A stretch of 64,000 nucleotides of DNA from Scenedesmus sp. ARA3 (taxonomy: Eukaryota > Chlorophyta > Chlorophyceae > Sphaeropleales > Scenedesmaceae): NCBI GenBank assembly GCA_004335835.1, contig RWJK01001639.1, forward strand, positions 37,226 to 101,225, written 5' to 3'. A program made the position numbers and the translations under genes. How positions within the stretch are numbered: position 1 is the first letter of the stretch; every line of letters begins with the position of its first letter. Positions 21,044 through 33,200 of the stretch are shown here, one piece after another. Below the pieces are notes generated by a model. That model was not told where the DNA came from, did not search any database, and saw only the letters and a list, made by a program, of their open reading frames with translations.

Positions 21044-24000
21044 ATGCTCGTGCGGTGTGGGCAGGGTCGCCCAAGCAGTGCAGTGCAGCAGCGGCAGCGG
21101 CAGCAGCAGCTGTCAAGGCCATGCAGGCCACGCTTGTTGTTGCCAAGGCCAGTGAGGAATTCCAGGGCTGCTGGCAGCCGCAGATCCTTGCTAGTGAGGG
21201 CGAACTATGACAACTTTAATACGGAGTGAGTGCACGGCTGGCACTCAACCTGCTGCAGCTGCACACAATGTTCACATCAGCACCACATCACTCAGAGTAG
21301 TTGTATCAGCACCTGGGGCCTGGCAGCAACGCTGAAGCTTGGAACCATCCATACTTCACAGGCGTTGCAGCAGCAACAGCTACCACTGTGTGCACACGTA
21401 GGTTGCGGCGTCACAGCAACTGCCCATGCACCACTTGACAGCTGCACCACTTGACAGCTGCACCACTTGAGACCAACTCTCTGTAACTGCTGCTGCTGCT
21501 GCTGCTGGTGTAAACTCATGTTCAACTCATGTGTGACCCATGTTTGACCCGTGATTCCTGCAGCCTGCTGGGTCCACATTTCCACAACCGTGCCCGCATC
21601 AGTGAGGATGTCATGCAGTCGCTCATGGAGCTGCCGGGCACGACTGGCATTGCAGAGCTGCGGCAGCGAGCAGAGGACCTCACCACCTGGAAGATCAGCC
21701 TGCAAAGAGGGTGGGTACATCAATGCATGAGTTGAAACCTACGTAAGCACCTGGCCAATGTGCTTGGGTCGGTGTGTGTTGCTTGTGGTGCCGGGCAGCA
21801 CAAGGAGCTGTGTGTAGGCAGTGTGCAAACAGCAGCAGCAGCAGCGGCAGCAGCAGCAGCAGCCAGTCATTGATAGTCATGCAGTCGCTCATGGAGCTGC
21901 CAGGCACCACCGGCATTGCAGATCTGCGGCAGCGAGCAGAGGACCTCACCATCTGGAAGATCAGCCTGCAGCGAGGGTATGTTCCTTTTGTTTGCAGTAT
22001 GGCTCTTTTCAGTTTTAAGCAGTATGCTTGAGCTTGGGTGTCAAAGTGTTGCCTGGCACTGCCTGCACAAGCAACTTGCTGTGTGCTGCTTGGGTTTTTT
22101 TGACAAGGAGCAGCTGCCAGCGGCATGGAGCTGCCTGCAGGCAGCATGCAGCAACGGCAGCTGTCATATGATTAGTCATTGATGACTGGCAGCTGTCCCT
22201 GGCGTGCTAGTGTGGCACGCAAGTGCACACATTTGCTTGAGACTCGGGTGTGTGCTGCATTGCTGCTGCTGCTGCTGCTGCTGCTGCCTGCAGGGTGCTC
22301 CCTGAGCCTGAGCAGGTCAACTGGCCAGTAGAGCCCTTCAAGACAAAGTTCATCGTGAGCCATTAGCAGCAAGCACGGCAGCAGCAGCAGCAGCAGCAGC
22401 AACACCAGCATTGATAAGGAGTAGCTGGTCCACGGTGTTGGGAAGGCAGCATGAACGCTAGCAACAGCGACATTGGCAACAGCACGCTCTTGCTGCAACT
22501 CTACCCAACTGTACTGCCAGCCGTATTGCCACGCCGAGCAGCAGCAGCGGCAGCAGGGGCAGTTGCGGATGGCACAATGCTGAAAATAGTCACCAGGTGC
22601 CTTCAACGGCTCCTCAACACACAGAGAATCCGTGCTGTGCTGGCCTGCAGGACGCGCTGCGTGCGCTGGAGATGCCCCGCTTCACGCGGCGCTACCCGGT
22701 GGTGCTGGAGACGCTCATGAAGCAGATGCTGGCCATGGTGCATGTGAGTGATGGTGGAATGTTCTGATCGCAGGGCGTTGTGCAAGCAGGCTGCGTGTGT
22801 AGCGAATCAAGCCAGTGATGCAGGAGACCCTGATGAGGCAGATGCTGGCATTGGTGCACGTGTGGGCAGCATCTCTTGTGTGAGCTGGCGTGTGGCTGGC
22901 ACACCTCATGCTGTTGGGCCATAGTCGTCTGCTTAACAGGATTGGGCCAAGCAGCGTGCACAGTTGCGCATGTGTGCCATGTCACGCTTTTGCAACTCGT
23001 CATGTATCTTGCAGGATTTTGAGCTGAAGCTGCTGGAAGCTGAGGCCAAGCAGAAGCAGCAGCAGCGCCCGCCTCCGCAGCAGCAGGCGCAGCCGTCGCA
23101 GCAGGGCCAGCAGCAGGATGAGCCTGGGGACCAGGACCAGGAGCAGCAGGGGGAGGAGGGGCAGGAGGGAGGCGCGGAGCAGAGCCAGGAGCTAACGCAA
23201 GAGATGCTGGAAGAGGTGCGCAGTACAAGAGTGCTGACTAGTTTGACTGGTTTGACCTGTTTGACCAGTTTGACCGACAGAAAGATGGACGGGTTACTTC
23301 AGTGTGTTCTTGTAACATACACTGCGCTACATCCTCAAGGAGCAATGGAAGAATGAGAGGAGCAGTGGATTAGCAGGTGGGCATTTTGATGTTGAGGAGC
23401 AGTAGGAGGCTGGGGACCAGCACCAGGAGGGGCAGGAAGGAGGGGCGGAGCACAGCCGGGAGTTGACACAGGAGAGATGCTGGAAGAGGTGCGTGGTTCG
23501 AACCCTCAGACCAACATAAGAAGAAGTGTTGCATTATTAAGTGTTCTACAGGGGCGGAGCGAGCCAGCCTGCTGTTGCTGCTGTGGCTGGCTCTCAGAGC
23601 CGTGCAGGCTGCACCCGGCACTGAAGGACTCCAAGACCTAGCAGGGCCAGCAGGGGCGCCTGTCACCTCACATGTGCTGCTGCTGCTGCTGCCGCCGCTG
23701 CTGCTGCTGCCGCCGCCGCCGCTGCTGCTGCTGCTGCTGCACTTGCACCTGCATCAGGCGCTGAAGGACTCCATGAACCAGCAGGGGCAGCAGGGGCAGC
23801 AGGGCGGCAAGCAGATCCAGATCGGGCTGGAGGAGATGGAGGGCAAGCAGGCCGGCAAGGGAGAGTGAGTCGATGAGTTGTTGCTAGCCCCATAGATCTC
23901 TTGTCAGAACCAGACAGCACATGTAACGCTGACAGCTAGATACATCCCTGCTGGAGGAGATGGAGGGCAAGCAGGCTGGCAAGGGAGAGTGAGTGGCGTA

Positions 24001-27000
24001 GTTGCTGCTAATCCTGTGGCTCGTCAGCAACAGACAGCACCCTGACAGTCAGATGCATTACTCAGCTCCTCACTCAGCGGATGCACCTGTCTCAGCAGGT
24101 GTACTAGGCACTCGATATCTGTTGCTAATGTCATGTGAGCATGCTGGCTGATACTTGTGCTGCGTCTCATCGTGACGGCTGACTCCGTCAGTAACATCAT
24201 GCCACATCAGCGTGTTTTGGCTGGTCTGCTGTTGCTGCTCAAGTCACGTAGTGAGCAGTTTCACCAGCGCATGGCTGTGCTGTGTATAAGTCCATTTGAT
24301 TCCGTTGTTGTTTCACCGTGTCTCCATTCCCACTGTCATTGTTACTGACACCACCACGCAGTGAGCAGACCAATGAGGAGGCTGACGAGGCGTTGTGTCC
24401 CTTGCTTGTGTGTTTGCTCACTCTGTTATCATCCTGATGTCCTTGTGTTGCTGCTGCTGCTGCTTGTGTGACTCAGTGAGCAGACCAATGAGGAGGCTGA
24501 TGAGGCGCTGGCCCAGGAGATTGAGAAGGCTGCTGAGCAGATTGTGAGCGCATTTGAGCAGGGCATGCAGGAGGTGATGGAGAACCTGGAGAAGGCGCAG
24601 CTGGCCTTCGATGACCTGTCAGGTGGGACGTTGTGCTGTGTGCTGTGGTGTGTGCCGTGCTGTGTGCTGTGTGCCGTGCTGTGGTATGTGCTGTGTTCGT
24701 GCTGTGTGCCGTGCTGTGCGCTGTGTGCCGTGCTGTGTGTTGTGGTGTGTGCCGTGAGCTGTGTGCTGTGTGTTGCGCTGAGAACCCAGGGAAGGCGCAG
24801 CTCGTCTTTGACAACTGCTCAGGTGGGTTGGGGTGCTGTTTGCTGTGTGCTGTATGACGCGTGCTGTGCTTTGCTGTTTGCTGTGCTGTGTGCTGTGTGC
24901 TGTGCTCAGAACCTTTAGAAGGCGCAGCTGGCTTCGACGACCTCTCAGGTGCGGGCGGTGTGACTGATGTTGTTGCTGCTGTGCTGGCTTGTTGCAGTGA
25001 TGTGTAGCTTGCTCGGTGTCTCCTCAGACTTACAGCTGCAACAGCGGGGCTGCACTGCATGCGCATCTCAAGTATCCACTATCACTGCACATGTGCTGCT
25101 GCAGAGCTGCTGGAGGGAGACGAGGGCTTTGTGCTCAGCCAGGGCACCTGGCAGCGTGACGGCTGCTCGACATCCCTGCACTCCACCACCTGACACCTTT
25201 GTACTGCTTACACATAATTTATACATGCAGAGCTGCTGGAGGGTGAAAAGGGCTGTGCGCTGAGCCAGGGCTGGCTGATCGTTTTCTGGCCCTCAACATA
25301 TCTGCAGTGTGCCATGTGACAAGCGCTTTACTGCTGCCGTAACCATGCTGCTGCAGAGCTGCTTTAAGGAGAGGAGGGCTTTGCGCTGAGGCAAGGCACC
25401 TGGCAGCGTGACGGCTGGCGTGAGCTGGACGACCTGCCTTGTTCAACTGATCCGCTGTCTGTCATTGCTGCACCTGTGCTGTTGCAGAGCTGCTGGAGGG
25501 TGAAGAAGGCTTTGCGCTCAGCCAGGGCACCTGGCAGCGTGACGGCTGGCGTGAGCTGGACGACCTGCGCAAGAAGCTTGAAAACCTCAAGGAGTTGCGG
25601 GAGCTGGTGCGCAGCCTGGGCAGAAGTGGCGGCAAGGGCCCGCTGCGCAAGGCACCTGAGGAGGTAGGCGCGGCTGTACTGTTGTGTGTTTGTTGCTTTC
25701 TGAAGCACCACACCAGATGCGATGTTTGCCAGATGGCAGCGTGTGTCAGGAGTCTTTGGCTTTGGGCTGTGTTTTGACCGGCTCAAGCCGCCTTCAGATG
25801 CCGCCAGGGAAGTGCTGAGTAGATACAATTGAAGGAGCTGCGGGAGGTTTGTTTGTTGCTTGCTGAAGCAAACGAGGGGCTAGGTGATTTGCCGGACGAT
25901 AGTATGTGTCACGATGGTCTGGTTTTGGAATGTGTGTCAACTGGCGCATGCTGGTGTTGAGTCGGCGCCAGGATGGTGCCAAGTTGGGACTGCTGAAGGA
26001 GCTGCGGGAGCTGGTGCGCAGCTTAGCAAGGAGCGGCGGCTAGGGCCCACTGCGCAGGGCACCCGAGGAGGTAGGCGCGGTCGCAGTACAGTAAGTGCTT
26101 TTCATTTATTATAATTTCTTTCTGAAGCACTGCGAAGGGCTGGGGGGCTTATGTCAGGAGGCCTAGGTTTTGGGCTGTGTGTTAACCAGCGCATGCTGGT
26201 CTTGAGATGGCGCTAACTTTGAACTAATGCACCTATGTGCTGACTTTGCTCCCTCTGCTGTCCTCCGCTGGGATTTGTGATGCACATGACGTGCTGCTGT
26301 TGCTGCGGTTGCTGCTGCAGCTCGAGTCGACCAGGCACCCGCCCGGCGTCGTGCGCTCCCCGCTGCAACCTGAAGAAGTCAGGGGCCTGGCTCGCAGCGG
26401 GGACCTGTCACGCATGCTGCCCAGCGAGATGGCGCTGCTGGCACATGGCTGGCCTCGCAAAGTCAAGGTGCCTGCAGCAGGGCAGGATGCAGCAGCAGCA
26501 GCAGCAGCAGTGGGGCAAGCTGGCGGTGGTGTGGCTACAGCCAGCACTGAGGATGCGCAGTTGATTGAGGAGGAGTACTTTCTGCCAGGTGGGGGTGTGA
26601 GCGATATCTTGTGGTATCTTTTGCTGTGCACAACAGCAGGGTCAGCGCTGTCTGCGAAACTGAGCGCCCGCTGATTGCCTTGTTGCATCGCTCGTGCTTT
26701 CACGCTGCTTTTCGTTGTATGTACTCGCTGCCCAGCATCCTATCGGAGCATGTGCTCCATGTGACTTCCCCTTGCTGTCTGCATACAGGCATGCATGCTG
26801 CATGCTGTACTGGCTTGCGGGCCTCATCTGCTGCAAGCTTCGTATGCTGTGTCTGTCTTGTGTCCCTCTGGCTGCAGGTGCGCATGCTGCGCGCATGCTG
26901 CACCGCGTGCGACGTGCGGAGCGCATGCTGCTGAGCTACGAGCGCTGCGGCTGGCTTGATGACACGCCCAGCAGGCTCACGGGGCGGCAGGTGGGTGGGG

Positions 27001-28442
27001 CTGTGCGGTCTCGTCGGACATGTTGATTCCGTGTGTGTTCAACAGCGTGAGTGTAAAAAGGGTGTGGACATGCAGGTCGGGGCCTTGATCTCTTGATTGG
27101 CAGCGTGGCATGGAAACATCAGCTAGTTTGTTTGTCCACTGAGCTGCACGACATTTTGGGTTCTTTGATACCATACCCCGATTCTCGATCATCCCTGCTG
27201 CTGCTGCTTGCAGGAGATCCGCCCTGCAGCAGAAATGGGTCCAATCATCCTGTGTCTTGACACCAGCGGCAGCATGCGGGGTGCGCGTGAGTTGGTTGCA
27301 AAAGCGCTTGCGCTGGAGTGCATGCGTGGCGCGCACCGGCAGCAGCGGCCGTGCTACTTGTACGCATTCAGCGGGCCAGGTGGGTTGCAGGCAGGGGAGT
27401 GGATGAAGGACGAGACGATGTGAAGTTGCCGGCGAGATCACATGGCTTGTTTTGACTGGGGTGCAGGAGCTGGAGCTGTCACTTGACCTGCCCAGCGTGG
27501 ACAAGCCTTTCGCTACACCAGGCTGATGTGATCGGCTTTGTAGCATGCACGACTGTTGTGTGATGCCATGTACTCCACATGCTGGAATCCCTGCTTCAGT
27601 GCGGCGCAGGGCTGATGATCATGTTGCAATGGCTAAGCTGCTGACACTTTGTTGATGCTGGTGCCGCGCTGGCAATGAAAGCACACCCAGACCAAGTCAA
27701 GGAGCTGCAGCTGTCGGTGGACTTTCGGCCTGGACAAGTTTTCATCACATCTGATCGAACTTTAAGCTTTGAACTTTGACGTGTTGCTGCTGCGTTGCAC
27801 TACTGCTTACTGCTTACTGCTTGCAGACCAAGTGCAGGAGCTGGAGCTGTCTGTTGACCTGCCCAGCCTTGAGAAGCTGCTGGAGTTCCTCAGCTGCTCC
27901 TTCCAAGGGGGTACTGACGTGGACAAGCCGCTGCAGCTGAGCTTGGAGCGGCTCCAGAAGGACGAGTGGGCCAAGGTGAGGAGAATGGATTTGATGGCTG
28001 TTAGTAACAGCTGATAACTTTTTGAATTGGGTTTTCTGAAATGTGGGGTGGGGCGGCACGGACGTGGACAAGCCGCTGCAGCTCAGCCTGGAGCGGCTGC
28101 AGAAGGACGAGTGGGCAAAGGTGAGGGGGTTGTTACATTGTCAGTAACATTGTGAGGCGGTGGCGTGAGTTCGATGTGCAGTCATGCAGCTGTGCAGTGC
28201 AGGCGCTGCTGTCTGCTGCACAGCAGACGCGGCTGTGCATGCGCACCGCAGCTGCTTGTATATCAACCAACTGAACGATTGCGTGCACCGCTGCTGCTGC
28301 TGTCGCTGCATGCATCAGGCGGACATCCTCATGATTACTGACGGACAGATTGCACCACCAAATGAGAAGCTGCTGGCCGACATTGCTGCTGCTCATGACG
28401 AGCCAGCCGGATCTGATGTGTCACCGCTCCCACTTCCTCCTC

Positions 28443-28488
<46 letters not shown>

Positions 28489-28726
28489 GGCTGCTGCTGC
28501 CGCTGCATGCATGCAGGCGGACATCCTCATGGTGACTGATGGCGAGATTGCACCACCAAATGAGAAGCTGCTAGCTGACATTGCTGCTGCTCATGATGAG
28601 CTGGGCCTAGAAGTGCACGGGCTGCTGGTCAGCAGCCAAGTCAGTGACAGCATGGAGAAGCTGTGCACACACCTGCACGTGTTCAAGTCCTGGAGCGCTG
28701 TGGGCGCCGAGAGCTGGATGTACTGA
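21044..28726 (+). CDS. ViaA/CoxE-like VWA-domain protein, probably plastid
   Basis: Thirteen exons (21044-21225, 21564-21710, 22294-22354, 22651-22743, 23015-23215, 23758-23864, 24477-24622, 25488-25663, 26321-26588, 26878-26990, 27214-27379, 27827-27975, 28517-28726) give 672 residues in one frame. The Arg/Gln/Ser-rich N-terminus ending SLLVRANYDNF looks like a chloroplast transit peptide. A long helical, Gln-rich middle follows (ELRELVRSLGRSGGKGPLR). The C-terminal VWA domain keeps a MIDAS site: DTSGSM, the threonine of GGTD, and VTDGEIAPPNE; the end is WSAVGAESWMY. Bacterial ViaA works with the MoxR-type AAA+ ATPase RavA; an equivalent plastid partner is inferred only. No AAA+ gene is in the window. 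The introns are full of exon fragments. Confidence 0.8.
21868..21982 (+). repeat. Copy of VWA exon 2 3' part
   Basis: About 110 bases coding VMQSLMELPGTTGIADLRQR and the following residues repeat the end of exon 2 (to 21710) downstream of it, including an exon end GAGG and a GT. Six or so substitutions separate the copies. Confidence 0.85.
22797..22865 (+). repeat. Decayed copy of VWA exon 4 3' end
   Basis: GAGACCCTGATGAGGCAGATG and the bases around it (22800-22862) copy the end of exon 4 (coding LETLMKQMLAMVH, to 22743). Confidence 0.75.
23945..23998 (+). repeat. Copy of VWA exon 6 3' end plus donor
   Basis: The segment coding LEEMEGKQAGKGE with donor GTGAGT (exon 6 end at 23864) recurs at 23953-23994. 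Confidence 0.85.
24354..24402 (+). repeat. Copy of VWA exon 7 5' end
   Basis: An acceptor CACGCAG and TGAGCAGACCAATGAGGAGG at 24360 precede the true exon 7 start at 24477 (ACTCAG, TGAGCAGACCAATGAGGAGG). Confidence 0.85.
24636..24960 (+). repeat. TGTGCTG/TGTGCCG tract and exon 7 end copies
   Basis: Intron 7 begins with about 140 bases of irregular TGTGCTGTG/TGTGCCGTG repeats, resumed at 24835-24905. It also holds two decayed copies of the exon 7 end (GAAGGCGCAGCTNGNCTTNGA..CTCAGGTG) at about 24782-24826 and 24908-24955. Confidence 0.75.
25090..25440 (+). repeat. Three copies of VWA exon 8 5' end
   Basis: Acceptor plus AGCTGCTGGAGGGNGA occurs at about 25103, 25230 and 25355 before the true exon 8 at 25488. 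The third extends to the segment coding WRELDDL. All carry frame-breaking changes. Confidence 0.85.
25985..26080 (+). repeat. Copy of VWA exon 8 3' end plus donor
   Basis: The segment coding ELRELVRSL..GP.R.APEE with donor GTAGGC (true end 25663) recurs at about 25990-26072, now with an in-frame TAG. Confidence 0.8.
28054..28122 (+). repeat. Copy of VWA exon 12 3' end plus donor
   Basis: The segment coding GGTDVDKPLQLSLERLQKDE with the AAG/GTGAG donor (true end 27975) recurs here almost unchanged. Decayed copies of the exon 12 start lie upstream at about 27464-27512 and 27690-27740. Confidence 0.85.
28314..28415 (+). repeat. Copy of VWA exon 13 5' end
   Basis: Acceptor plus the segment coding ADILMITDGQIAPPNEKLL sits ~200 bases before true exon 13 (28517, ADILMVTDGEIAPPNEKLL). 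A long CTG run separates them. The copy would replace MIDAS-proximal residues if used. Confidence 0.85.
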
Positions 28727-29574
28727 AGTAGCTGCGCTGCGGCAGCGCAGCTCCTTCGCTGTTGGACAGTTGCTTGCAAGCCCAACGTTGTCTGAGTCAA
28801 AGACACCACATTTTTCATGCTGGTGGCGGTTAGTGTTGACAAGAGGAAGTGCGGCTGGGGTTGCTGGAGCTGCTGCACCACGCCAGCGCAGGCGAGCCAC
28901 TGGCATATCAGCCATGCGCTGAGTGCAGCTGTACAGCAGCTGCAGGCTTGCGTTTTTCCGCAGCTGTTGCGCCGGAGGGAGCTTGCATTGCCGGTGTGTT
29001 GTCACTGCAAAGTGGCTGCATGGCTCTGCTGGCGACTGACGAGAGCTGTGACATGGTTTGGCACAAAGCCATGAGCACATACGTTGGCACTGTAGCAGTG
29101 TCTTGCCTGGTGTACAGCACAGGCAACCTTGGAGTGTTTGCCATGTGTGCTGGTGGTGATGAATATCACTGCTTGTGCACAGCAATATCGTCAATCGTCA
29201 CATTCATTTGCACAGCAATGCGTTGTTGCTGCGTTTGTAGCAAAGCATACAGGAAGTGTGGCTTGCTCCTGTACTGGGCACTGTCCTGCCTGTAGTGCGC
29301 ACCACCTACCGGTGCAGCAGCCCCTGCTTGGTTTGATATCGTTGCAATCAGCATTTCTTGAGCATAATCACAGGCGCTAACTATCGCACAGGTTTTGAAA
29401 ATTGCTCGGCAGGTTTAGCTTCTGGTTTGGCGGCCTGGCGTTCCTATCCCCAGGTGCCGGACGGTGCTGGTAACCACATTGATCTGCTGTTTTCGTCAAG
29501 TCTAATACGCTACTGTCAGCCGAGTAGTGCTTCAAAGTAGTTTCACACAGAGCCTGTTGGCAGCTGGGGCCAAC
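28727..29574. other. Intergenic region between VWA gene and eIF3l
   Basis: Open frames here (for example 28849-29295) have Cys-rich, low-quality composition and no recognisable family. I take the region as 3' UTR of the VWA gene and promoter of eIF3l. Confidence 0.5.
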
Positions 29575-30185
29575 ATGGCGTTCAGGGACTATGATCCATA
29601 CGAGAGGGACTATGGCATAGTTCCAGACATCGTTAAGCAGTTCGTGGTCTACCTGTACAGGCACATCAGGTCAGCAGCAGCGTAGAAGTGCCAGTCACGG
29701 CAGCACAGGCCGCTCTGGATCTGCATTACAGCTTCACCTTATACTATGCCAACATCTGGCAGCTGCTGAGATTCAGTGCGGGCTTGGCACTGGTGCACAG
29801 GCAGTGGCTGCTCGTTGATGGCAGTGGGCGGGACAGGCACACAGGCAGGGTGTGCGCATCGATCCATCATCACGAACGTAACACAACATTTGATTGTAAT
29901 CTTCAGGGAGCGCAATATCCCTGAGATCGAGTCTATGTACGAGGTGTCTTTCCCCAAGCTCAGTGACAGATACTTCAAGCAGGGCCCCTGGCCTCCAGTA
30001 GATGCCATCTCAGACCTAGTAGACCAGGACCACGTGTTCTGCCTGCTGTACAAGGTAAGAGGGCAGCAGCAGCAGCAGCAGGCTGGGCTGGCTACCGCAG
30101 TGTGGAGCAGTGCACAGCAGCAGCGGCAGTAGCAGCAGCATGGAGGCTGGCTACAGCAGCGCGGAGCAGTGCACAGGAGCAGCAG

Positions 30186-30221
<36 letters not shown>

Positions 30222-33200
30222 TAGCAGCATGCGGGGCTGGCCACAGCAGTGCAAAGCAGTGCACAGCGGCGGCGGCGGCAGCAGCAGCAGCAGCCTCAGC
30301 ATGTGGGGCTGGCTGCACCAGCCGAGAGCAGTGCACAGCAGAGCAAGCAGCAGCATGCTGGTTTTGCTACAGCAGTGTGAAGCAGTGCACAGCAAAGCAA
30401 AACAAGCAACTGCAGCAGCACCAGCACCAGCAGGAGCTGCTGGGTGGCACCCCATTTTATTTATCTTACTATCACCTCAGCAGGGTTAGCTGAAGTGTAG
30501 CAGTGACACTTCAGCGGCACTGCAAGCATTTCAGTGGCCAGCTGTAGCAGCAGCAGCCTGCACACCGCCGCTTGTTTTTGGCAGTAGCACACTAGCAGCA
30601 CACAGCCGAGCAGGTGGACGTTGCTCTATGCAGACCACCATGCCTGTGTGTCTGCATGCCAATGCCGAACTGTATGCCCACACATATGATTGCTCATGCT
30701 TACATCGCATGCAACGGACCGTGCGCTGCGCTGCATGTGTGCTGCTGTCCTGCAGGAGCTGTACTTCCGGCACCTGTACGCCAAGACGCAGCCATCACTG
30801 CGTGCCCGCTGCGAGAGCTGGGACAACTACTGCGACCTGTTCGGCGTCATCCTGCACGGTGCGCAGCAGCAGCAGCATATGCAGCCGTAGCATCAGCAGC
30901 AGCAGCAGTGGAATGGAGCAGCAGCCCCAGCAACAGGGGTGCAAAACGGTGTTGGCCTAGAGGACGCAGTGGAGCATCAGCAGTTGGCGGCTGCAGCAGC
31001 AGCCCCAGATGGCACCAGCTGGCAATGCTGGTGCAGCACCCAAAAAGCACAGCACAGCTGCTGCATGTGCAGGAGCAGCTGCGGCAGCAGCAGTGGAGGC
31101 AATAGTAGCATGACAACTGATACTCTGCTGGAACAGCAACCCAAGCCTAGCTTGCAATGTAATGCACGTGGCAGGCAATCGGCACTCACTTTGGCTCCAT
31201 GTGTCGTTTGCAGCTGCTGACATTCTTTTATAGGAAACAGATGTAATTGCTGCTGCTGCTGCTGCGTCCACAGGCAACGTGAACATGCTGCTGCCCAACA
31301 GCTGGCTGTGGGCCATGGTGGACGAGTTCCTGTACCAGTTCCAGAGCTTTGCGCAGTACCGCACCAAGCTGGCAGGCAAGAGCGCGGAGGAGATCGAGCT
31401 GCTCAAGAAGTGCGACAAGGTGGGCTCTTATTAGGGTTCAGTTGTAATTGGGTATTGCCCGGGTTCAATGTCACTGCGGTTACATGTCACAGTTCAGATG
31501 TGGTGGCTGGCAAGCGCGCAGAGGAGATTGAGCTGCTGAAGAAGTGCGACAAGGTGCGGCTGAGTTATGGTTTATGAAACGGTAGTGTCGATGACCAGAG
31601 CCCAACGACAGGGTGTGGATCAGGACGCAGGGAGCCGTGTGTGTTTCTGGCAACGACATCTGGCAGTTGATTACGTGGTAGGCGCACCTTCATATCACTG
31701 ATGCGGTTGCTGCTGCTGCTGCTGCTGGGTTTGCAGGTGTGGAACATCCTGGACGTGCTCAACGTGCTGCAGGCGCTGATCGACAAGAGCGGCATCGTGG
31801 CTGAGCTGTCGCGTGACGGTGGCGCTGAGCTGGCAGCGCACGACGGCTACATCCCGGGGCAGAGCAACGTGCTGCGCATGCTGGGCTACTTCAGCCTGGT
31901 CGGGCAGCTGCGGGTGAGCGTTATGCAACATGTTACAGTATGTTACTTTGTGACCCGTAAGCGTCATGTACCCAATCATGCAGGAGACGCTGCAGCTCTC
32001 CAGCAGGGTGCTCTGCTTGGTTGGCCATCACTAGGTGCAGTGCCGGATCGGGGACTACAGCACACGCCCGCAGCCTTTGTACCCATTTGGTACGCCGTCA
32101 CTCATTAGTAACATCTGTCTTTGCCGTTTCTGTAGGTGCACTGCCTGATTGGCGACTACAGCACGGGCCTGCAGAGCCTGTTCCCGCTCAACCTGTTTGA
32201 GCGCGGCAAGCTGTACACGCAGCTGCTGTCGGGCTGCCACATCACGCTCTTCTACTACTCCAGCTTTGCCTACCTCATGCTGCAGCGCTACACGGACGCC
32301 GGCAGGTGCGGATACAACAGATTAGCTTTGACTCGTCATGCTTTGAACCAAGCACGGCACCATCATCTGTCTTGGGGTTGCAATATTACATCCAATATCT
32401 CCTGAAGAAGTTGTATGTATGTATGGCACAAAGAGCAGAAGGACATGCTAGCTGGAAGTGATGCCCATGAAATCACACAATGCTTTGTCCCGAAAGTCAC
32501 TCAGTGGCCCATGTGGGAACTTTTACGCTGATCCAGGACATTCAAGGGGGCTTTCTTTCCGTAAGCAGCGCGCTGCAGCTCGCAATGGTCTATATTATAC
32601 AAGTGCATCGCTTTGGTGCTGCTGTGTGCCTCCAAGCATCATCATCATGTTTCAATGCTGCGCGTGCATCATGCTTACTGCAGCACATCAGTGGTCAGCA
32701 CTATGCCAGGATGTGATGCCCATGAAATCACACAATGCTTTGTCCCGAAAGCTGTCAAGGCTCATGTGGGAACTTAAACGCTGATCCCGGCTTAGTCAGA
32801 TGTTTTGTTGCATCTAGCGATGCTGTATCCGCAGTTGGCAAACAAGGTTTGCCACCTACCTTGAAAGAATCCAGCCCTGCTTTGAGCAGTGCAGGCTCTT
32901 TCACAATCGGTGGCAAAAGTGTTTTTCCAAATGCTGCAGTGTGCATCCCTCTGGCTGCTATACTGGGAGGTGATGCTCATGAAATCACACAATGCTTTGT
33001 CCCGAAAGCCTCCATGGCCCATGTGGGAACTTTTACGCTGATCCCTGCTCGAGCGCCCTTTAAGCATCCAGCCCTTTGGTACCATCAATCTCTTTCCACC
33101 CCTGCATTGCTGTTGGTTCTTCCCTTACTCATTGCACACGCAAGCCCATCCGTTCATCTCGCGATCGTCCTGTCATACATCCATTGTGTGAAGCAGCCCA

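Noticed and set aside
23440..23512. tRNA gene around GGTTCGAACCC
   Set aside because: The flanking bases do not pair as a T-stem, and the site lies in a decayed exon copy of the VWA gene.
28849..29295. 148-codon plus-strand frame after the VWA stop
   Set aside because: Cys-rich with no family resemblance, in the expected 3' UTR.
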